DNA of 64,000 nt. It comes from Albugo candida. Taxonomy: Eukaryota > Oomycota > Peronosporomycetes > Albuginales > Albuginaceae. Positions within the stretch are counted from its first letter, which is position 1. The number at the start of each line of letters is the position of its first letter. Shown here piece after piece: positions 11,850-22,725 of this stretch. The position numbers and the translations under genes are program-made. The stretch covers positions 124,001 to 188,000 of the forward strand of contig CAJNAR010000147.1 of the NCBI GenBank assembly GCA_905220665.1. Reading direction: 5' to 3'. The notes under the pieces are model-generated. The model saw only the letters and a list, made by a program, of their open reading frames with translations, was not told the DNA's origin and searched no databases.

Positions 11850-12449
11850 ATGACTCCATCGCTCAAATTAGTTTACTTCAACCTCAAAGGCCGTGCAGAA
11901 ATCATTCGACTCTGTTTTGCGTCTGGGAAAGTGCCTTTTGAAGACAAGCGAATCACCCAAGAAGAATTTGCCGCTTTGAAGCCAACACTTCCGTTTGGTC
12001 AACTTCCTGTACTGCATGTCAATAACTTTGTTTATCCTCAAAGCATGGCAATCGTTCGCTGTGCTTCCACCTTGGCTGGAATATATCCTACTGATGCTTT
12101 CCATCTTATCAAAGTAGAGTTGATTCTTGGTTGTTATGATGAGCTTGTGGCACCTATTGTGGAGATTATGCATTCCATTCCGGATGAAGCAGCCAAGGCA
12201 GCAAAGATCAAAGAGTTGCTAGAGGATACATGTCCCAAGATTTTTGGGTATATCCAGACTTTGATAAGCGGAAGGTTTGTATTGGGTGACACGATTTCAA
12301 CTGCAGATGTTGCAATTCTCAGCATGTTGGATCACTATTTGGTTGAGATAAAAGAGTTTGACGCTTCCAAGTACCCGGAAATACAAGGTGTCGCTGAAAA
12401 TACTAAAGCCTACCCAAACATTGCTGAGTATTTGAGCAAGAACCGTTGA
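11850..12449 (+). CDS. Glutathione S-transferase 3 of tandem array (sigma-like)
   Basis: A 199-residue intronless glutathione transferase. It has KLVYFNLKGRAEIIRL (catalytic-type Tyr near residue 8), FEDKRITQEEFAALKP, a QLPVLHV cis-Pro loop and PQSMAIVRCAS at the glutathione site. The usual RYA is RCA here, which puts a cysteine next to the binding site. STADVAILSMLDHYL follows in the C-terminal half. It is very similar to copies 4 and 5. An upstream open frame starting inside AATGCTTTC ends in a TGA that overlaps the GST ATG (ATGA). If transcription starts at the initiator downstream, that frame is not in the mRNA. Confidence 0.93.
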   Translation: MTPSLKLVYFNLKGRAEIIRLCFASGKVPFEDKRITQEEFAALKPTLPFGQLPVLHVNNFVYPQSMAIVRCASTLAGIYPTDAFHLIKVELILGCYDELVAPIVEIMHSIPDEAAKAAKIKELLEDTCPKIFGYIQTLISGRFVLGDTISTADVAILSMLDHYLVEIKEFDASKYPEIQGVAENTKAYPNIAEYLSKNR

Positions 12450-13240
12450 TTGCGGGGCAGAATGAAAGTTACATGGATTTGTAGTGTTTCAATAAAAATT
12501 TTGTTGTAAATCAACTTGCACCTCTCTTCAGCTGCGTAATCATAATTTCCATTATATACGTATATGAACGTACATTGCATTATCGGCTTCAAAATTCGGC
12601 AAGGTGTCACAATGACATAACATTTACTTAATTTTGAGGAGGAAGTTCTTAGCGTAAGACAAATGTAAGCTATTTTCCCACGAGATTCTCACATGTGAGA
12701 TATCATCAAGTAGCACAAAAGTAATCTATATAGTACGGGGATTTACTTCTAGTATAGGCGCCTGTGCATGGCATACCAATAAGCATACAGAGACTTGCTT
12801 GTACGAAATATGCTCTTCGTTCATTCATAGTATATACTGACAGATTGTTATCCCAGTGAAATCACCATCTTGAAGCAGTTCAAGTGCGACTCATCCTGAG
12901 GAGAGAAACGGGTAGAACGGGTAGACTTATCCTTTTAATGCAAAATCTTGTACATGATACAGCTACACACTTAATTCTTAGGGAGCTTTGCTTCAAAAAT
13001 AATCAAAAGTTCGGCGGCAGTGGTTTTTTACCAACAGAACTGAAAAATATACTGTAATATGATTTGACTTAGCTGAGTAGCAATGGTGGACGTGTTTACG
13101 ACATCGCACGAAACAATTGTTTACGCACACACTTAATGAGATATATTCTCATCCATCAGAGGTACGTACTACATATGCATTTCTGAACGCAGTAATCAGA
13201 CACTATCAGAGGGTAATCGTTCTATAATATAGGATACAAA
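12450..13240. other. Spacer between GST3 and GST4
   Basis: About 0.8 kb of A+T-rich DNA with no supported gene. Confidence 0.5.
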
Positions 13241-13270
13241 AATGCTTTCATCACACTCATTTTATAATTT
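13241..13270 (+). promoter_or_regulatory. Shared GST promoter module (AATGCTTTC + initiator), copy 4
   Basis: AATGCTTTC at 13241-13249 is followed at 13255-13270 by ACTCATTTTATAATTT, a close match to the oomycete initiator plus flanking element. The ATG is at 13280. Confidence 0.65.
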
Positions 13271-13279
13271 TCTTTCAAG

Positions 13280-13879
13280 ATGGCACCATCGATCAAGCTA
13301 GTATACTTTGACAGAGAAGCCCGTGCAGAAATCATCCGAATATGCTTCGCGTTTGGTAAAGTGCCTTTTGAAGACAAACGGATTAGTAAAGAAGAATTTG
13401 CCGCTATGAAACCAACACTCCCACTCGAACAAGTTCCTGTGCTGCACGTCGACGGTTTTATCTACTCGCAAACGATGGCGATGGTTCGCTACGCTTCCGC
13501 TTTGTCTGGAATCTATCCGATGGAGGCGCCACATGTTCTTAAAGTAGAATCGATTCTTGGTTGTTACGATGAGCTTGGAATGCACATTGTCCAGATTCTG
13601 CAATTCATTCCGGATGAAGCAGCCAAGGCAGCAAAGACAAAAGAACTAGTCGAGCATACGTGTCCTAAAGTGCTTGGGTATGTCCAGAATCTGATAAGCG
13701 GCAAATTTGTTCTGGATGGTAAATTTTCAATCGCCGATGTGGCGATTTTCAGCATAGTGGATCACTATCTGTTTGCAATGAAAGGATTTAATGTGTCCAA
13801 ATACCCAAAGATACTATCTGTCGTTGAGAATGTTAAAGCCGAACCGAACATTGCTGCGTATCTGAGCAAGAAGGTCTGA
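13280..13879 (+). CDS. Glutathione S-transferase 4 of tandem array (sigma-like)
   Basis: A 199-residue intronless glutathione transferase closely related to copies 3 and 5. The N-terminus reads KLVYFDREARAEIIRI, so the glycine of the usual GRAE is alanine. The catalytic-type Tyr remains. EQVPVLHVDG carries the cis-Pro, and SQTMAMVRYAS forms the glutathione contact segment. The C-terminal half has SIADVAIFSIVDHYL and ends in a YLSKK tail shared by the cluster. Its leader carries the best-matching initiator of the three newer copies. Function is inferred from the family only. Confidence 0.93.
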   Translation: MAPSIKLVYFDREARAEIIRICFAFGKVPFEDKRISKEEFAAMKPTLPLEQVPVLHVDGFIYSQTMAMVRYASALSGIYPMEAPHVLKVESILGCYDELGMHIVQILQFIPDEAAKAAKTKELVEHTCPKVLGYVQNLISGKFVLDGKFSIADVAIFSIVDHYLFAMKGFNVSKYPKILSVVENVKAEPNIAAYLSKKV

Positions 13880-14585
13880 TTGTCGTGCTAGGGTAAACAC
13901 GAATTTGCTTTAATAATAATGAAATTCTCATTAAAATCAACTTGCATCTCATTCTTGATCTCTTGTCTATCTATGGGGCTACATTGCGTTACGCCAATAC
14001 GCTCTTGCTTCCTTGTTCAGCAAGTACGACAGACTAGCACTTTTGAATCAATGGACAGCTGATCGAACGCGAATACAATATAATGGAAGACTGTCTACGA
14101 ACAATGACTGATACATTACTCATTCGAGATGGTAGTGCTTATGACCGACATGATCACACGAACTGGGATACCAGAAAGAGTTGAGAACAGTCAAGTATAT
14201 TTTTCACTAAGACATTATGTACGTGGCTTTTGGAAACGAGCGAGAGTACACTAGCGAAGCTTTTATTTCACACGCTAGAAGTTGCCGCACTCGCACGTAG
14301 CATAATCACAACGAGAGTTGCTTACCGTAAATGTTCAGACTGGTAAAGGTTAATGCAGCAATGCGACAGCTTATAACACCAAATCATGGAATTCGAATTC
14401 GTATCTTTGCTTTTTCAAGCATTTTGACCAATTGGAGTGGATATCATGCGTATTTTCACGACGCTTCTACAAATTTATGGAAGATGCATTCTCATAAACC
14501 AGCGACATGTTGAGGGTACGTGCTGCCCATGCACTGGTAAAAATACTAATCACGTGGCTCTAGACAGTTACGCTAGACAATTTTG
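13880..14585. other. Spacer between GST4 and GST5
   Basis: About 0.7 kb with no supported gene. One 60-codon frame at 14331-14513 has no recognisable content. Confidence 0.5.
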
Positions 14586-14616
14586 AATGCTTTCGTGACC
14601 TCATAATCAATCTCCC
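14586..14616 (+). promoter_or_regulatory. Shared GST promoter module (AATGCTTTC + weak initiator), copy 5
   Basis: AATGCTTTC at 14586-14594 lies 37 bp before the ATG at 14623, followed by CCTCATAATCAATC, a weaker initiator match. Spacing of the word to the TCA core is 15-18 bp in all three copies. Confidence 0.5.
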
Positions 14617-14622
14617 TTCAAG

Positions 14623-15222
14623 ATGGCACCATCGCATCAATTAATTTACTTTGATCTCCCGGGCCGAGCCGAAATTGTTCGCGTCAGCTTTGCGTGTGGT
14701 AAAGTGCCTTTCGAGGATAAACGTATCTCCAAAGAAGAATTCGCCGCTCTTAAACCAACACTTCCGCTCGGACAAGTTCCTGTCTTAAAGGTCGATGGAG
14801 TTATATATTCTCAGACTATGGCTATGGTCCGCTATGCTTCGATCCTTTCGGGAATCTACCCAACTGATGCGTTGCAAGTTTTGAAGGCTGAATCGGTAAT
14901 CGGATGCTACGACGAGCTTGCAGGACCAATTGTGGAAATCATGCATCTTATTAAAGATGAAGGCATTAAAGCAGCAAAGACGAAAGATTTAGTGGAGAAG
15001 CAATGCCCCAAGATTATCGGGTATATCCAAAATATGGTGAGTGGCAAGTTCTTCTTGGGTGATAAGATTTCGATCGCAGATGTGGCGATTTTCAGTATGA
15101 TTGATGACTATTTGGCTGCAATCAAAGAATTTGACGTTTCCAAATATCCAAAGATACAAAGTATCGTCGAAAATGTCAAAGCTGAACCGAACGTTGCCGA
15201 ATATCTTAGTAAAAGAGGTTGA
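14623..15222 (+). CDS. Glutathione S-transferase 5 of tandem array (sigma-like)
   Basis: A 199-residue intronless glutathione transferase. QLIYFDLPGRAEIVRV carries the catalytic-type Tyr and an intact GRAE. GQVPVLKVDG, SQTMAMVRYAS and SIADVAIFSMIDDYL follow in the usual order. It is the last copy of the array and lies 253 bp from the convergent COG1 stop. The shared leader word and high similarity to copies 3 and 4 suggest these three arose by the most recent duplications. Confidence 0.93.
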   Translation: MAPSHQLIYFDLPGRAEIVRVSFACGKVPFEDKRISKEEFAALKPTLPLGQVPVLKVDGVIYSQTMAMVRYASILSGIYPTDALQVLKAESVIGCYDELAGPIVEIMHLIKDEGIKAAKTKDLVEKQCPKIIGYIQNMVSGKFFLGDKISIADVAIFSMIDDYLAAIKEFDVSKYPKIQSIVENVKAEPNVAEYLSKRG

Positions 15223-15475
15223 TTGTAGTGTGAGGGAAGCATACCTCGATAACGTTCAGAGTTGAGTTCTTGACACAGATAAGAGAATAACGTAAACACA
15301 TCCTTTTTCTGTTCCGATTGGGTGCATACAACCGTGGTTATCACGTGAAGCAATGTGTCATACAACATTTTACCACACTAAGATTATCTACTAGTCGGGG
15401 TGAAGGCTGCAGTATAAAAAACAGGAGGCTCTCACTGTTCATGTTTATTATGTGAGCTGTTGCACATACGTCTTG

Positions 15476-18400
15476 CTACCGGTAGAAAATCTGAGCCATT
15501 TGTGACGTGTTCAACATACTCGTCAAAGTGGACGTAACCGGACTCAAAGAGGCACCACCCTCGTGTCGTTGACAGGTTCCGTTTCCTCTTTTCTGTTGAG
15601 TGCCCAAAACTGATTTACAAGAGTATTGTTTCGGTAAGAGTGAAAAACGAGATACTGGTTCTGCGATGTGCACCACAGGCCGAAGATCTTGTGTCTCAGT
15701 TACGATTGGTTTCCCCTCTATAGCACCACATGTCATCAAAATAAATTGCGTCTGAATTAGAAGCCTCCTACCAGTTTCACTATTATTGTTTCCATTTGAA
15801 AGTGAGTACAATAACATCCGACATGTGCGGTACCGACAAACCACATTTTCAATTAGCTGCGGGCCCAACAATTCCCAATCCACAGGATCCACGAACGTTT
15901 GCATACGCGCTACTAGTCGCCTCAACTGAAATAGCTCGGAGGCGCAATTATCTTCCTTTACGTCATCGCACCATCCAAATCGGGTGAAGTCCGAGTGCCC
16001 CAAAGATGCCCGAATAAAATACATATCAAATAAAAGCTGCAAGACGCAACTTTCACCGAAATTCAAAGAGGAATGATGTTTTCGCGCATCTTCCAGCCTG
16101 GAAATAGCTTCTTCATATACTTTGGCAATTGTAATCGTCACTTGTTCTGCGAAAACAGCATGAAGCGTGTTATTCATTACATCAGTATGAACAGAAAGCC
16201 GGTCTGAATCGACAATTCGTTGGGCTTGATCCAGTGCAGAGCAACATTTGAACAAGAAACTGGAGACATGCGGTGTCTCGGCCCATGGAAGCCATACTTT
16301 CTCATCAAATACATTAGTCTTCTCATCATCGGTATGCTTTTCATCAAACGAGCGCTCTTGATCTGATTCTGAGTCCACTTCCGTGTGGATTGTGTGTTCT
16401 ATCCATCCGTCATGAGTCTTGATCCACTCCTGATTTACACATAATGAGAGATTCGTACGGACGAGTGGCGCTAGACTTACTACCTCATTTGAAAGACCAT
16501 ACAACTCGCTTTGCAGTCGATCAACCAGCCCATTTATATGTGTATTGATGAAAGTCGTCGCCCATCGTTCGCAGTACCGCCGACCAAACTGCTGAAAAAT
16601 AGTTGCAACAGTTCTGATTCTATATGCTTTTTCCGAGTGCATGGCGACGAGCAGCTGGAACGAATCCCTCGCAATTGCACCGTCATGTCCAATTTCACCC
16701 AGGTTGTGCCAACAGTCTTCCGTATCTATTCGCAAGTCCTGTTGGGCGACAGGTGAGAGGAATCAGTCGCAAGATTCAGATATGATGGACATTACCTTGA
16801 ACGCATGAACCATGTCCTCCTTTCGCAGCATTTTATCACGAGCGTATGAATCGAAGACCGCTTGGTAGTTCTCAGGAACTTTTTCATTTCCAGTAATCAT
16901 GTTTTGATCGTCACGTTCTTCGTAAAAGTCATGGAGTGTCAAGCCATCGCTTAAAAAACAGCAATTATAGCCAAGTAGCAGGAAAAGTAACGCATTGTTT
17001 TGCGAAGTCGGATCTTGAGCATTGGAGACTGTATTTTCTACGTGGATTGTGAATTGCAACAAAGCAAGACATGCTTCTTTCCTCAAAAGTTGAGTGAAGT
17101 TGAGAGGTGAAAAACATCGCAACTTATCGCGAGTGTTTTCGAGAAGAGTTGTAAACTTGAAAGCTACTTCTGCCGATTGTGAGCCAAGTGAATTGCTCTC
17201 CAGTGAGATGATTGTTGTCGTTATAGTTTTGATCGTATCTTTGAAAGATGAACGAACAATTTTCTGTACTTGAGACGTGAGCAATTCTACAAACAAGGAC
17301 TTGAAAAAATCTTCTGGAGAAGCGAACGAAAATACTCCATTCGTTTCCGCCGCTCGATCAAGCCTCAAGTCGCTTTGATCGGTCCAATATTGCTGAAGAA
17401 TGACTAATGTGTCTTCCATAAATTCCAACAGCGTTTCTAAAGAAAAATGTTCCTTAATAGAATGTGAAGCCATGCTTTTTATCTAAAAAAAACCATCAGA
17501 TTCAGCCAATATTGAGAAATGCTTACTTTGGACCTTGAAGGTAGCCGAATCGACCCATTCAGCGACAGCCTTATGAAGCTCCTTAGAAGCTTTCAGAGAA
17601 ATCATCTCCTGCTTCAATTCTGGACGGTACACAAAAGCTTGACTGAGAATCCTATTGCCAAACCATATCTCTTGAACGTAAGTAGTTGTTTGCAACAAAA
17701 GCCGCAAAGCTTCATTCAGCTTGTTCGATGAATCAAAGTTTTGTGTCTCGAGAAACAATGCAAGCAGGCTTTTCATATTCATATTGGGGTCCAATGAAAT
17801 GATTGCAGCAAGCAGGTTTTCATAAAATACTGCTTTCCTTCGTTTACACTTGAGGAACCTATGGGCATAACTGACAATTCTCTAGCACAAATTCTGATCA
17901 TCAGATAGAAGTGAACACCTCATCATCTCACCTCACGAAATAGCGAGATGCAAGACCACTGCCTTCCCAAAAACGAAAATTGGGCTTGTTGAGCCTGTAC
18001 TTGTTCCGAGTGAAACAGCTTCTCAGCTTTAAAGAAAACTTTTGCGGCCTCGAAAGTGTCTGCTGCATCCAAATATTGCCACATCTTTTCCGGAGCTTGT
18101 GCGAGGTACCAAACGCCTTCCTCTTCTTCATCGTTATTGTCGCTCTGCTTGCAATCCTCATTGCCTCCTTCCAGGTCGCTGGGAGTTAGAAGAATTTTGA
18201 GCAAAGCTGCCTGCATCTTTTTCCACTCTAAAGGCAGTTGATGTAGAGATTCTGCAAGACGAAGAGATATGGAGTGCATCTGAATAATTTTATCCGCAGA
18301 TTCGATCAGGTCCTGATACCGGACGCCGATGATAGCGTGCATCTCCTTAACTTTTTTTTCCTTTTCTTTTCTACCGGTAGAATAGTAAGTCGATTGAATA

Positions 18401-18513
18401 AGCCGAAAGGATCAATCTTCATACATTTTGTCTTGGAGAAGATCCTGTGCGTCTGCGATAGACAAACGGCGCAAGAAATGCGCTTCCTCAATCTCGCCAG
18501 TACCTGCTGCCAT
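15476..18513 (-). CDS. COG1: Conserved oligomeric Golgi complex subunit 1 (COG1)
   Basis: COG1 belongs to lobe B of the COG tether, which captures vesicles for retrograde intra-Golgi transport. Five exons (18513-18425, 18370-17932, 17881-17534, 17482-16796, 16738-15476) give 941 residues. The N-terminus carries the Vps51/COG1 signature: DAQDLLQDKIKEKEKKVKEM, then IIGVRYQDLIESADKIIQM (about residues 24-60), as in plant and animal COG1. The rest is largely helical, as expected for a CATCHR-type tether. The junction near 17533 is the least certain, because only a weak donor (GTCCAA) keeps frame. The gene starts 53 bp from the divergent BUD32 start. Confidence 0.85.
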
Positions 18514-18566
18514 GTTGTCAATTAACCGTTATATACCAGTGTACCGTGATCGAAAGTATTGCATCC

Positions 18567-19494
18567 ATGCTGCTCAGTCAAGGAGCCGAAGCTGTGAGTT
18601 ATCATCGTCTTCACTTTTCGTACAGCGCTCATGTACTTCCGCTAAACAGAAATTATACAGGTCGACGTTCGGAGGGCGTGATTGCGTCATCAAAGAGCGT
18701 ATTGCGAAACCGTACCGCCTGGCAGTCCTAGATCGAAAACTTAGTCATAGACGGTTGATTCAGGTGTGCATGTATTTGTAGCGCGAATTCAATTCTTTAT
18801 GGTTTAATCGATGTAGGAAGTTCGTTGTTTAATGAAGTGCAAGCAGAACGGGGTAGCCACGCCCTCCATTTACCTTGTAGACGAGAACAATGGACGGATA
18901 TATTTTGAATTTGTATCGGGAAGTACACTCAAAGAATTCCTCTGCAATGAACATGCGAAAGGTTCACTTGACAATGCTTTTGATGATAGAGATAGAGTAC
19001 TTTGATCGGACGTAGGTGGCTGTTATCCGTCTGAAGCGCTGGAAATCGCATACAAGACTGGAGCCATCATTGCCAAAATGCATGAAGCAAATATTGTGCA
19101 TGGAGATCTCACTACATCCAATGTCTTGCAGCGGTGTCCGGGAAAGACAGACGTGGTGCGTCCCCACTCATGACAGCGTTTTTTCCCTCTCATTGACTTG
19201 GTTCTGAGCAACAGGTTTTGATAGATTTTGGCCTCGCATCTTCGAATCCTCTACCTGAGGACAAAGCGGTGGATCTTTATGGAATGGAACGAGCATTTCA
19301 TAGTACTCATATCGAGTGTGATGCATTGGTACATAAAAGTGACGTTATTGGTTCAGGCCGTCTGACGCTTTGCTTAATATTAGATGGAAGAAGTGCTTCG
19401 GGCTTACCGAAAGCATTACTCGGGTGCCGATGCGGTATTTGCAAAGCTGACGCAAGTCCGTCTCCGTGGTAGAAAGCGTACAATGCTTGGGTGA
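18567..19494 (+). CDS. BUD32: KEOPS complex kinase/ATPase BUD32 (TP53RK/PRPK)
   Basis: BUD32 is the small atypical kinase of the KEOPS/EKC complex, which makes the t6A modification of tRNAs reading ANN codons. Six exons (18567-18593, 18650-18763, 18817-18961, 19016-19155, 19215-19328, 19384-19494) give 216 residues. Family motifs appear in order: LLSQGAEA at the start, CVIKER with the ATP-binding Lys, YR...[28 protein letters not shown] (catalytic loop), VLIDFGLA (DFG), [16 protein letters not shown], and the terminal [12 protein letters not shown]. There is no activation segment, as usual for Bud32. A TGA at 19003-19005 lies in frame but inside the 54-nt intron 18962-19015, whose donor (GTTCAC) is weak. 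Confidence 0.92.
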
Positions 19495-19499
19495 TATCT

Positions 19500-19677
19500 A
19501 AAAAGGTTGTACATACACTAGAGGCGTATCAAGCTTGCAAAACGGTATACATGGTGCAGAGCTTCATTCTGATTATACGGACGAATTAATTGTTCCCGCT
19601 AATATTTTGCGAAAACTTTTCACTTTGTCTACTGAACATAATAATGGTGTGACAAAAGTCGGCCCTGATATTGTATA
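19500..19677 (+). other. Unassigned open frame between BUD32 and transaldolase
   Basis: A 58-codon open stretch without an ATG at its head ends at a TAG near 19677. It encodes a protein-like segment containing TDELIVPANILRKLF. It lies between two convergent stop codons. It could be the last exon of an unrecognised gene, a gene remnant or chance. I do not recognise it. Confidence 0.25.
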
Positions 19678-19731
19678 GCCTCTTCATTTTTATATCAAAG
19701 TATGAAAAGACAAAAGGAGACTAATTTGAAG

Positions 19732-20730
19732 TCATAATTTAGCTCGAATGATTTCTTCGAGTTTCACAATGTCAGCACTGAATCCTCGAATTCCTTCCGC
19801 GAGTTTTTCGGTCGCCATTGCATCGTCGTTGAGTGCTCGGCGGAACTCCTTTTCACTGTATGATACTTTCTCCCCGCAATAGCATTCAGCAGCAGAGTTT
19901 GCATCAAGGACACGAGGTACTTCGGAAACGGTCTTAGAAAGCTCCTCCAGAAACGCCGGTGATATTGTCAGGCGATCACAACCTGCAAGCGCGAGAATTT
20001 CACCAGTGTTGCGAAAGCTAGCGCCCATGACAATTGTGTCATACCCATATTTTTTGTAGTATTGGAAGATTTTGGTGACCGATACAACACCTGGGTCTTC
20101 GTGAAATGCGTATTCACTCCTTCCAGTTTTGGCTTTGTGCCAGTCTAGAATTCTACCGACAAATGGGGAAATAAGCGTAGCACCAGCTTCCGCACAAGCA
20201 ACTGCTTGTGAGAATCCAAAAAGAAGGGTCATGTTACAATGAATACCCTCTTTTTGTAATTCTTTGCAAGCTTGGATACCCTCCCATGTACTCGCAATTT
20301 TGATAAGAATTCGCTCTTTTCCGATGCCTGCATCATCGTATAATTTGATAATTCGGCGTGCTCGTTCGATCGTTCCCTCTTTGTCGAAACTCAGCCGGGC
20401 GTCAACTTCAGTTGATACGTAGCCAGGAACAATCTTGAGAATCTCGATCCCGAAATTAACCGACATTTTATCAAGCACATGCGCCAAAACTTCCTGAGAA
20501 GATGTTCCTTCAGCAAGCCCTTTTCCGTAAGCGACGGCGTCATCGACCAAATGTTTATACTGCTCCATAGAGGCTGCTTTGTACAGCAAAGAAGGATTGG
20601 TTGTTGCATCCTGAGGTGTATATTTGGCAATCGAGCCAATATCACCGGTATCTGCCACTACTGTGGTGTACTCTTTCAAGACATCCAATTGTGACGTTTG
20701 CTTACACTTTTTGGATGGTGTGTTGGTCAT
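19732..20730 (-). CDS. TAL1: Transaldolase
   Basis: Transaldolase moves a dihydroxyacetone unit from sedoheptulose-7-phosphate to glyceraldehyde-3-phosphate in the non-oxidative pentose phosphate pathway. It is a single exon of 332 residues, the normal length for the TalB/TAL1 type. Visible motifs are [19 protein letters not shown], the DATTNPSLL signature with the catalytic Asp, [13 protein letters not shown] with the Schiff-base Lys, [30 protein letters not shown] and a late [11 protein letters not shown] segment. No targeting peptide is apparent, so a cytosolic enzyme is likely. Confidence 0.97.
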   Translation of the reverse strand: MTNTPSKKCKQTSQLDVLKEYTTVVADTGDIGSIAKYTPQDATTNPSLLYKAASMEQYKHLVDDAVAYGKGLAEGTSSQEVLAHVLDKMSVNFGIEILKIVPGYVSTEVDARLSFDKEGTIERARRIIKLYDDAGIGKERILIKIASTWEGIQACKELQKEGIHCNMTLLFGFSQAVACAEAGATLISPFVGRILDWHKAKTGRSEYAFHEDPGVVSVTKIFQYYKKYGYDTIVMGASFRNTGEILALAGCDRLTISPAFLEELSKTVSEVPRVLDANSAAECYCGEKVSYSEKEFRRALNDDAMATEKLAEGIRGFSADIVKLEEIIRAKL

Positions 20731-21423
20731 TCTGAGTGTCTACTTGTCGGTCTTTTGGTAAATTGGAAAGTGAGCAATTTGACATCTTAAAAATTGGAAA
20801 GTTTATTTAAAAGATAAAAGCCAATTTCAGACCACGAGTTACCCAACTTTCGGGGCAAAGACATTATATTTAGTTAGGTTTAGGGACCAAACATGGATAC
20901 GTGTTTGAGAATGAGTAAATGGGAAGAGGTACAGTGTAAAGTATGCAGTTTCGACTGACTTCTGGCAGCACGACATACTGTTGAGTGTAGCGAGCCGAAA
21001 AAAATGACCTAACAAATATTCATAGCAACCAAGATTCTGCAATACATCCAGTTATGCAGAATCTAGTTTCCTTTGTCGAATAAATCTTACTTATCACACG
21101 ACGAGCAGTCGTGGTTGCGACCTATCTCTCTTATTAGCTATGTCTTTTTCACGTAGTGACTATTGCATTACATCTCAGCCTTTCATTTCCATACAACATT
21201 CAACCCGCTAACAGCACATATCAGGGGGCTTTACTATAATTTTTGCAGTTGTGCATTCCCCTTACCTCTTTGAGCTTCTATAGTCTACGTATGGATCACG
21301 CCTTGCGCACCCCTGTAATGTCAAATTTAATCGGCGATGCTACTTACATACTGAATTGCGCTTTTAAACCAACACAGAATCAGAATCTGAGCTTATTTGC
21401 GCTATTGGCTGCAATACTCCGAA
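20731..21423. other. Intergenic region upstream of transaldolase and the acidic protein gene
   Basis: A 0.7-kb divergent spacer. Short frames are present but nothing resembles a gene. Confidence 0.5.
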
Positions 21424-22696
21424 ATGGGATCGAGTTCTGACGAAAGTACTCAAGTCGTAGAAGAGGAACTAAGTGTAGCGGATGACCAAAGTGTGGACGA
21501 TAAAGAGAGCCTAAAAAGCGAAGAAAAAAATGGAGCTGTAGATGATGATAAAGAAGAAGGAAAAGAAAAAAACGAGATAAATAGCGGAGAAAATATCACA
21601 CCAATCATAGCGATAGAGAACCCAGTGTCAAAAGATCAAGAGTCCGATTTCGACTCCGATTCTGACTCTGATTCCACTGTTTCATCCGTCACTCCAGTCG
21701 CTACCACAGCATCAAATGATGATGTTGAAGAAGTAATCGCTCATATTTTATCCTTCATTTCCTCAAGTGAGGCTAAAGCCTTAAGAGATGGAACTCAAAC
21801 ATCCGGTCCACCGATCCAGTATCCAGTAGAGTACCAAGATCAATTCAAGAGGTTTGGCTTTCAATACCAATTTCATTCAAGACTGATCTCAACTTGTTTT
21901 TAAGGAAATTCCGGTGGCCCCTCCACATACGAAATGTTCGCAATCAAAAGTATGCACTCTCGAATATCTTGGTTGTATGTATGTGGTTACAATCCGCAAG
22001 ATATTGTTAGCTTTCATCAGGATCCTCTGGAGATATTCTCGGACTATGAGCTGATCGCGGATAATGACGCTAGTTTTAATGTGGCTGGAAGGGATTTGAA
22101 GATTGTAGCACGCCCGTTGATCGAATGTATCGCGAGAAATGCATCAGAGTTATCAAGGAAGCGGAAGCGACAGAATAAGGACGAGCCGCAGATCACGATG
22201 GAGCCCTCGAAGTTATATGAAATGTCAAAATCTCTCTTTGAATTCAGTGATCGGCTCCTAGAGACAATGCTCAAGCAAAATGCAACGGCTTTGCAAGGCC
22301 GTGATAGTATCTACTCACAGAAGTGCTGGTACGATGACCGTTGCTGCGCCTGTCAAAGTAACATTCGTGCTCGACAGGTCTCGTCTTCCAGCGTCCAAAA
22401 GACCTGTTGCCAACTGGCGCTTCGTTTTCGAGCAGCTATGCAGTCCAACTTTTCGATCACAATTGCATCTCGACCATCAACCAATGTTCGATCAAGAGTA
22501 AGCTTTGTTCATGCTCTTCTTGAACACACTTTTAATCATTTGATGTAAATCTCGTCACTGCAGAGCGCTTTGTCGTATTCGAGATCGTATTAGGACACTG
22601 TATGGTTTACCATGGATGAAGCAAGATGAGGTCGACTTCTTTCATTTGCCAGAGAAACGACAAGAAGAATTAAACACAGCATCTAAAAAACGGTGA
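21424..22696 (+). CDS. Unrecognised nuclear-type protein with acidic N-terminus
   Basis: I do not recognise the family. A five-exon model (21424-21851, 21905-21974, 22021-22246, 22308-22497, 22564-22696) gives 348 residues with phase and length consistent. The first about 95 residues are rich in Asp, Glu and Ser (runs such as DFDSDSDSDST). The following part looks globular: YQDQFKRKFRWPLHIRNVRN, LSNILVDPLEIFSDYELI, a basic RKRKRQNKDEP patch that could be a nuclear signal, VKVTFVLDRSRLP, WRFVFEQLCSPTFRSQL, and a C-terminal IRTLYGLPWMKQDEVDFFHL. Junctions 21852 (GTTTGG donor) and 22247 (GTGATC) are uncertain. The stop lies 29 bp from the convergent DRG2 stop. Confidence 0.5.
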
Positions 22697-22725
22697 TTAA
22701 AGCAGCTATGTCAAAAGTACAAATG

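Noticed and set aside
18991..19010. In-frame TGA in BUD32 as a selenocysteine codon or a pseudogene mark.
   Set aside because: A 54-nt phase-consistent intron removes it, and the family has no selenoprotein there.
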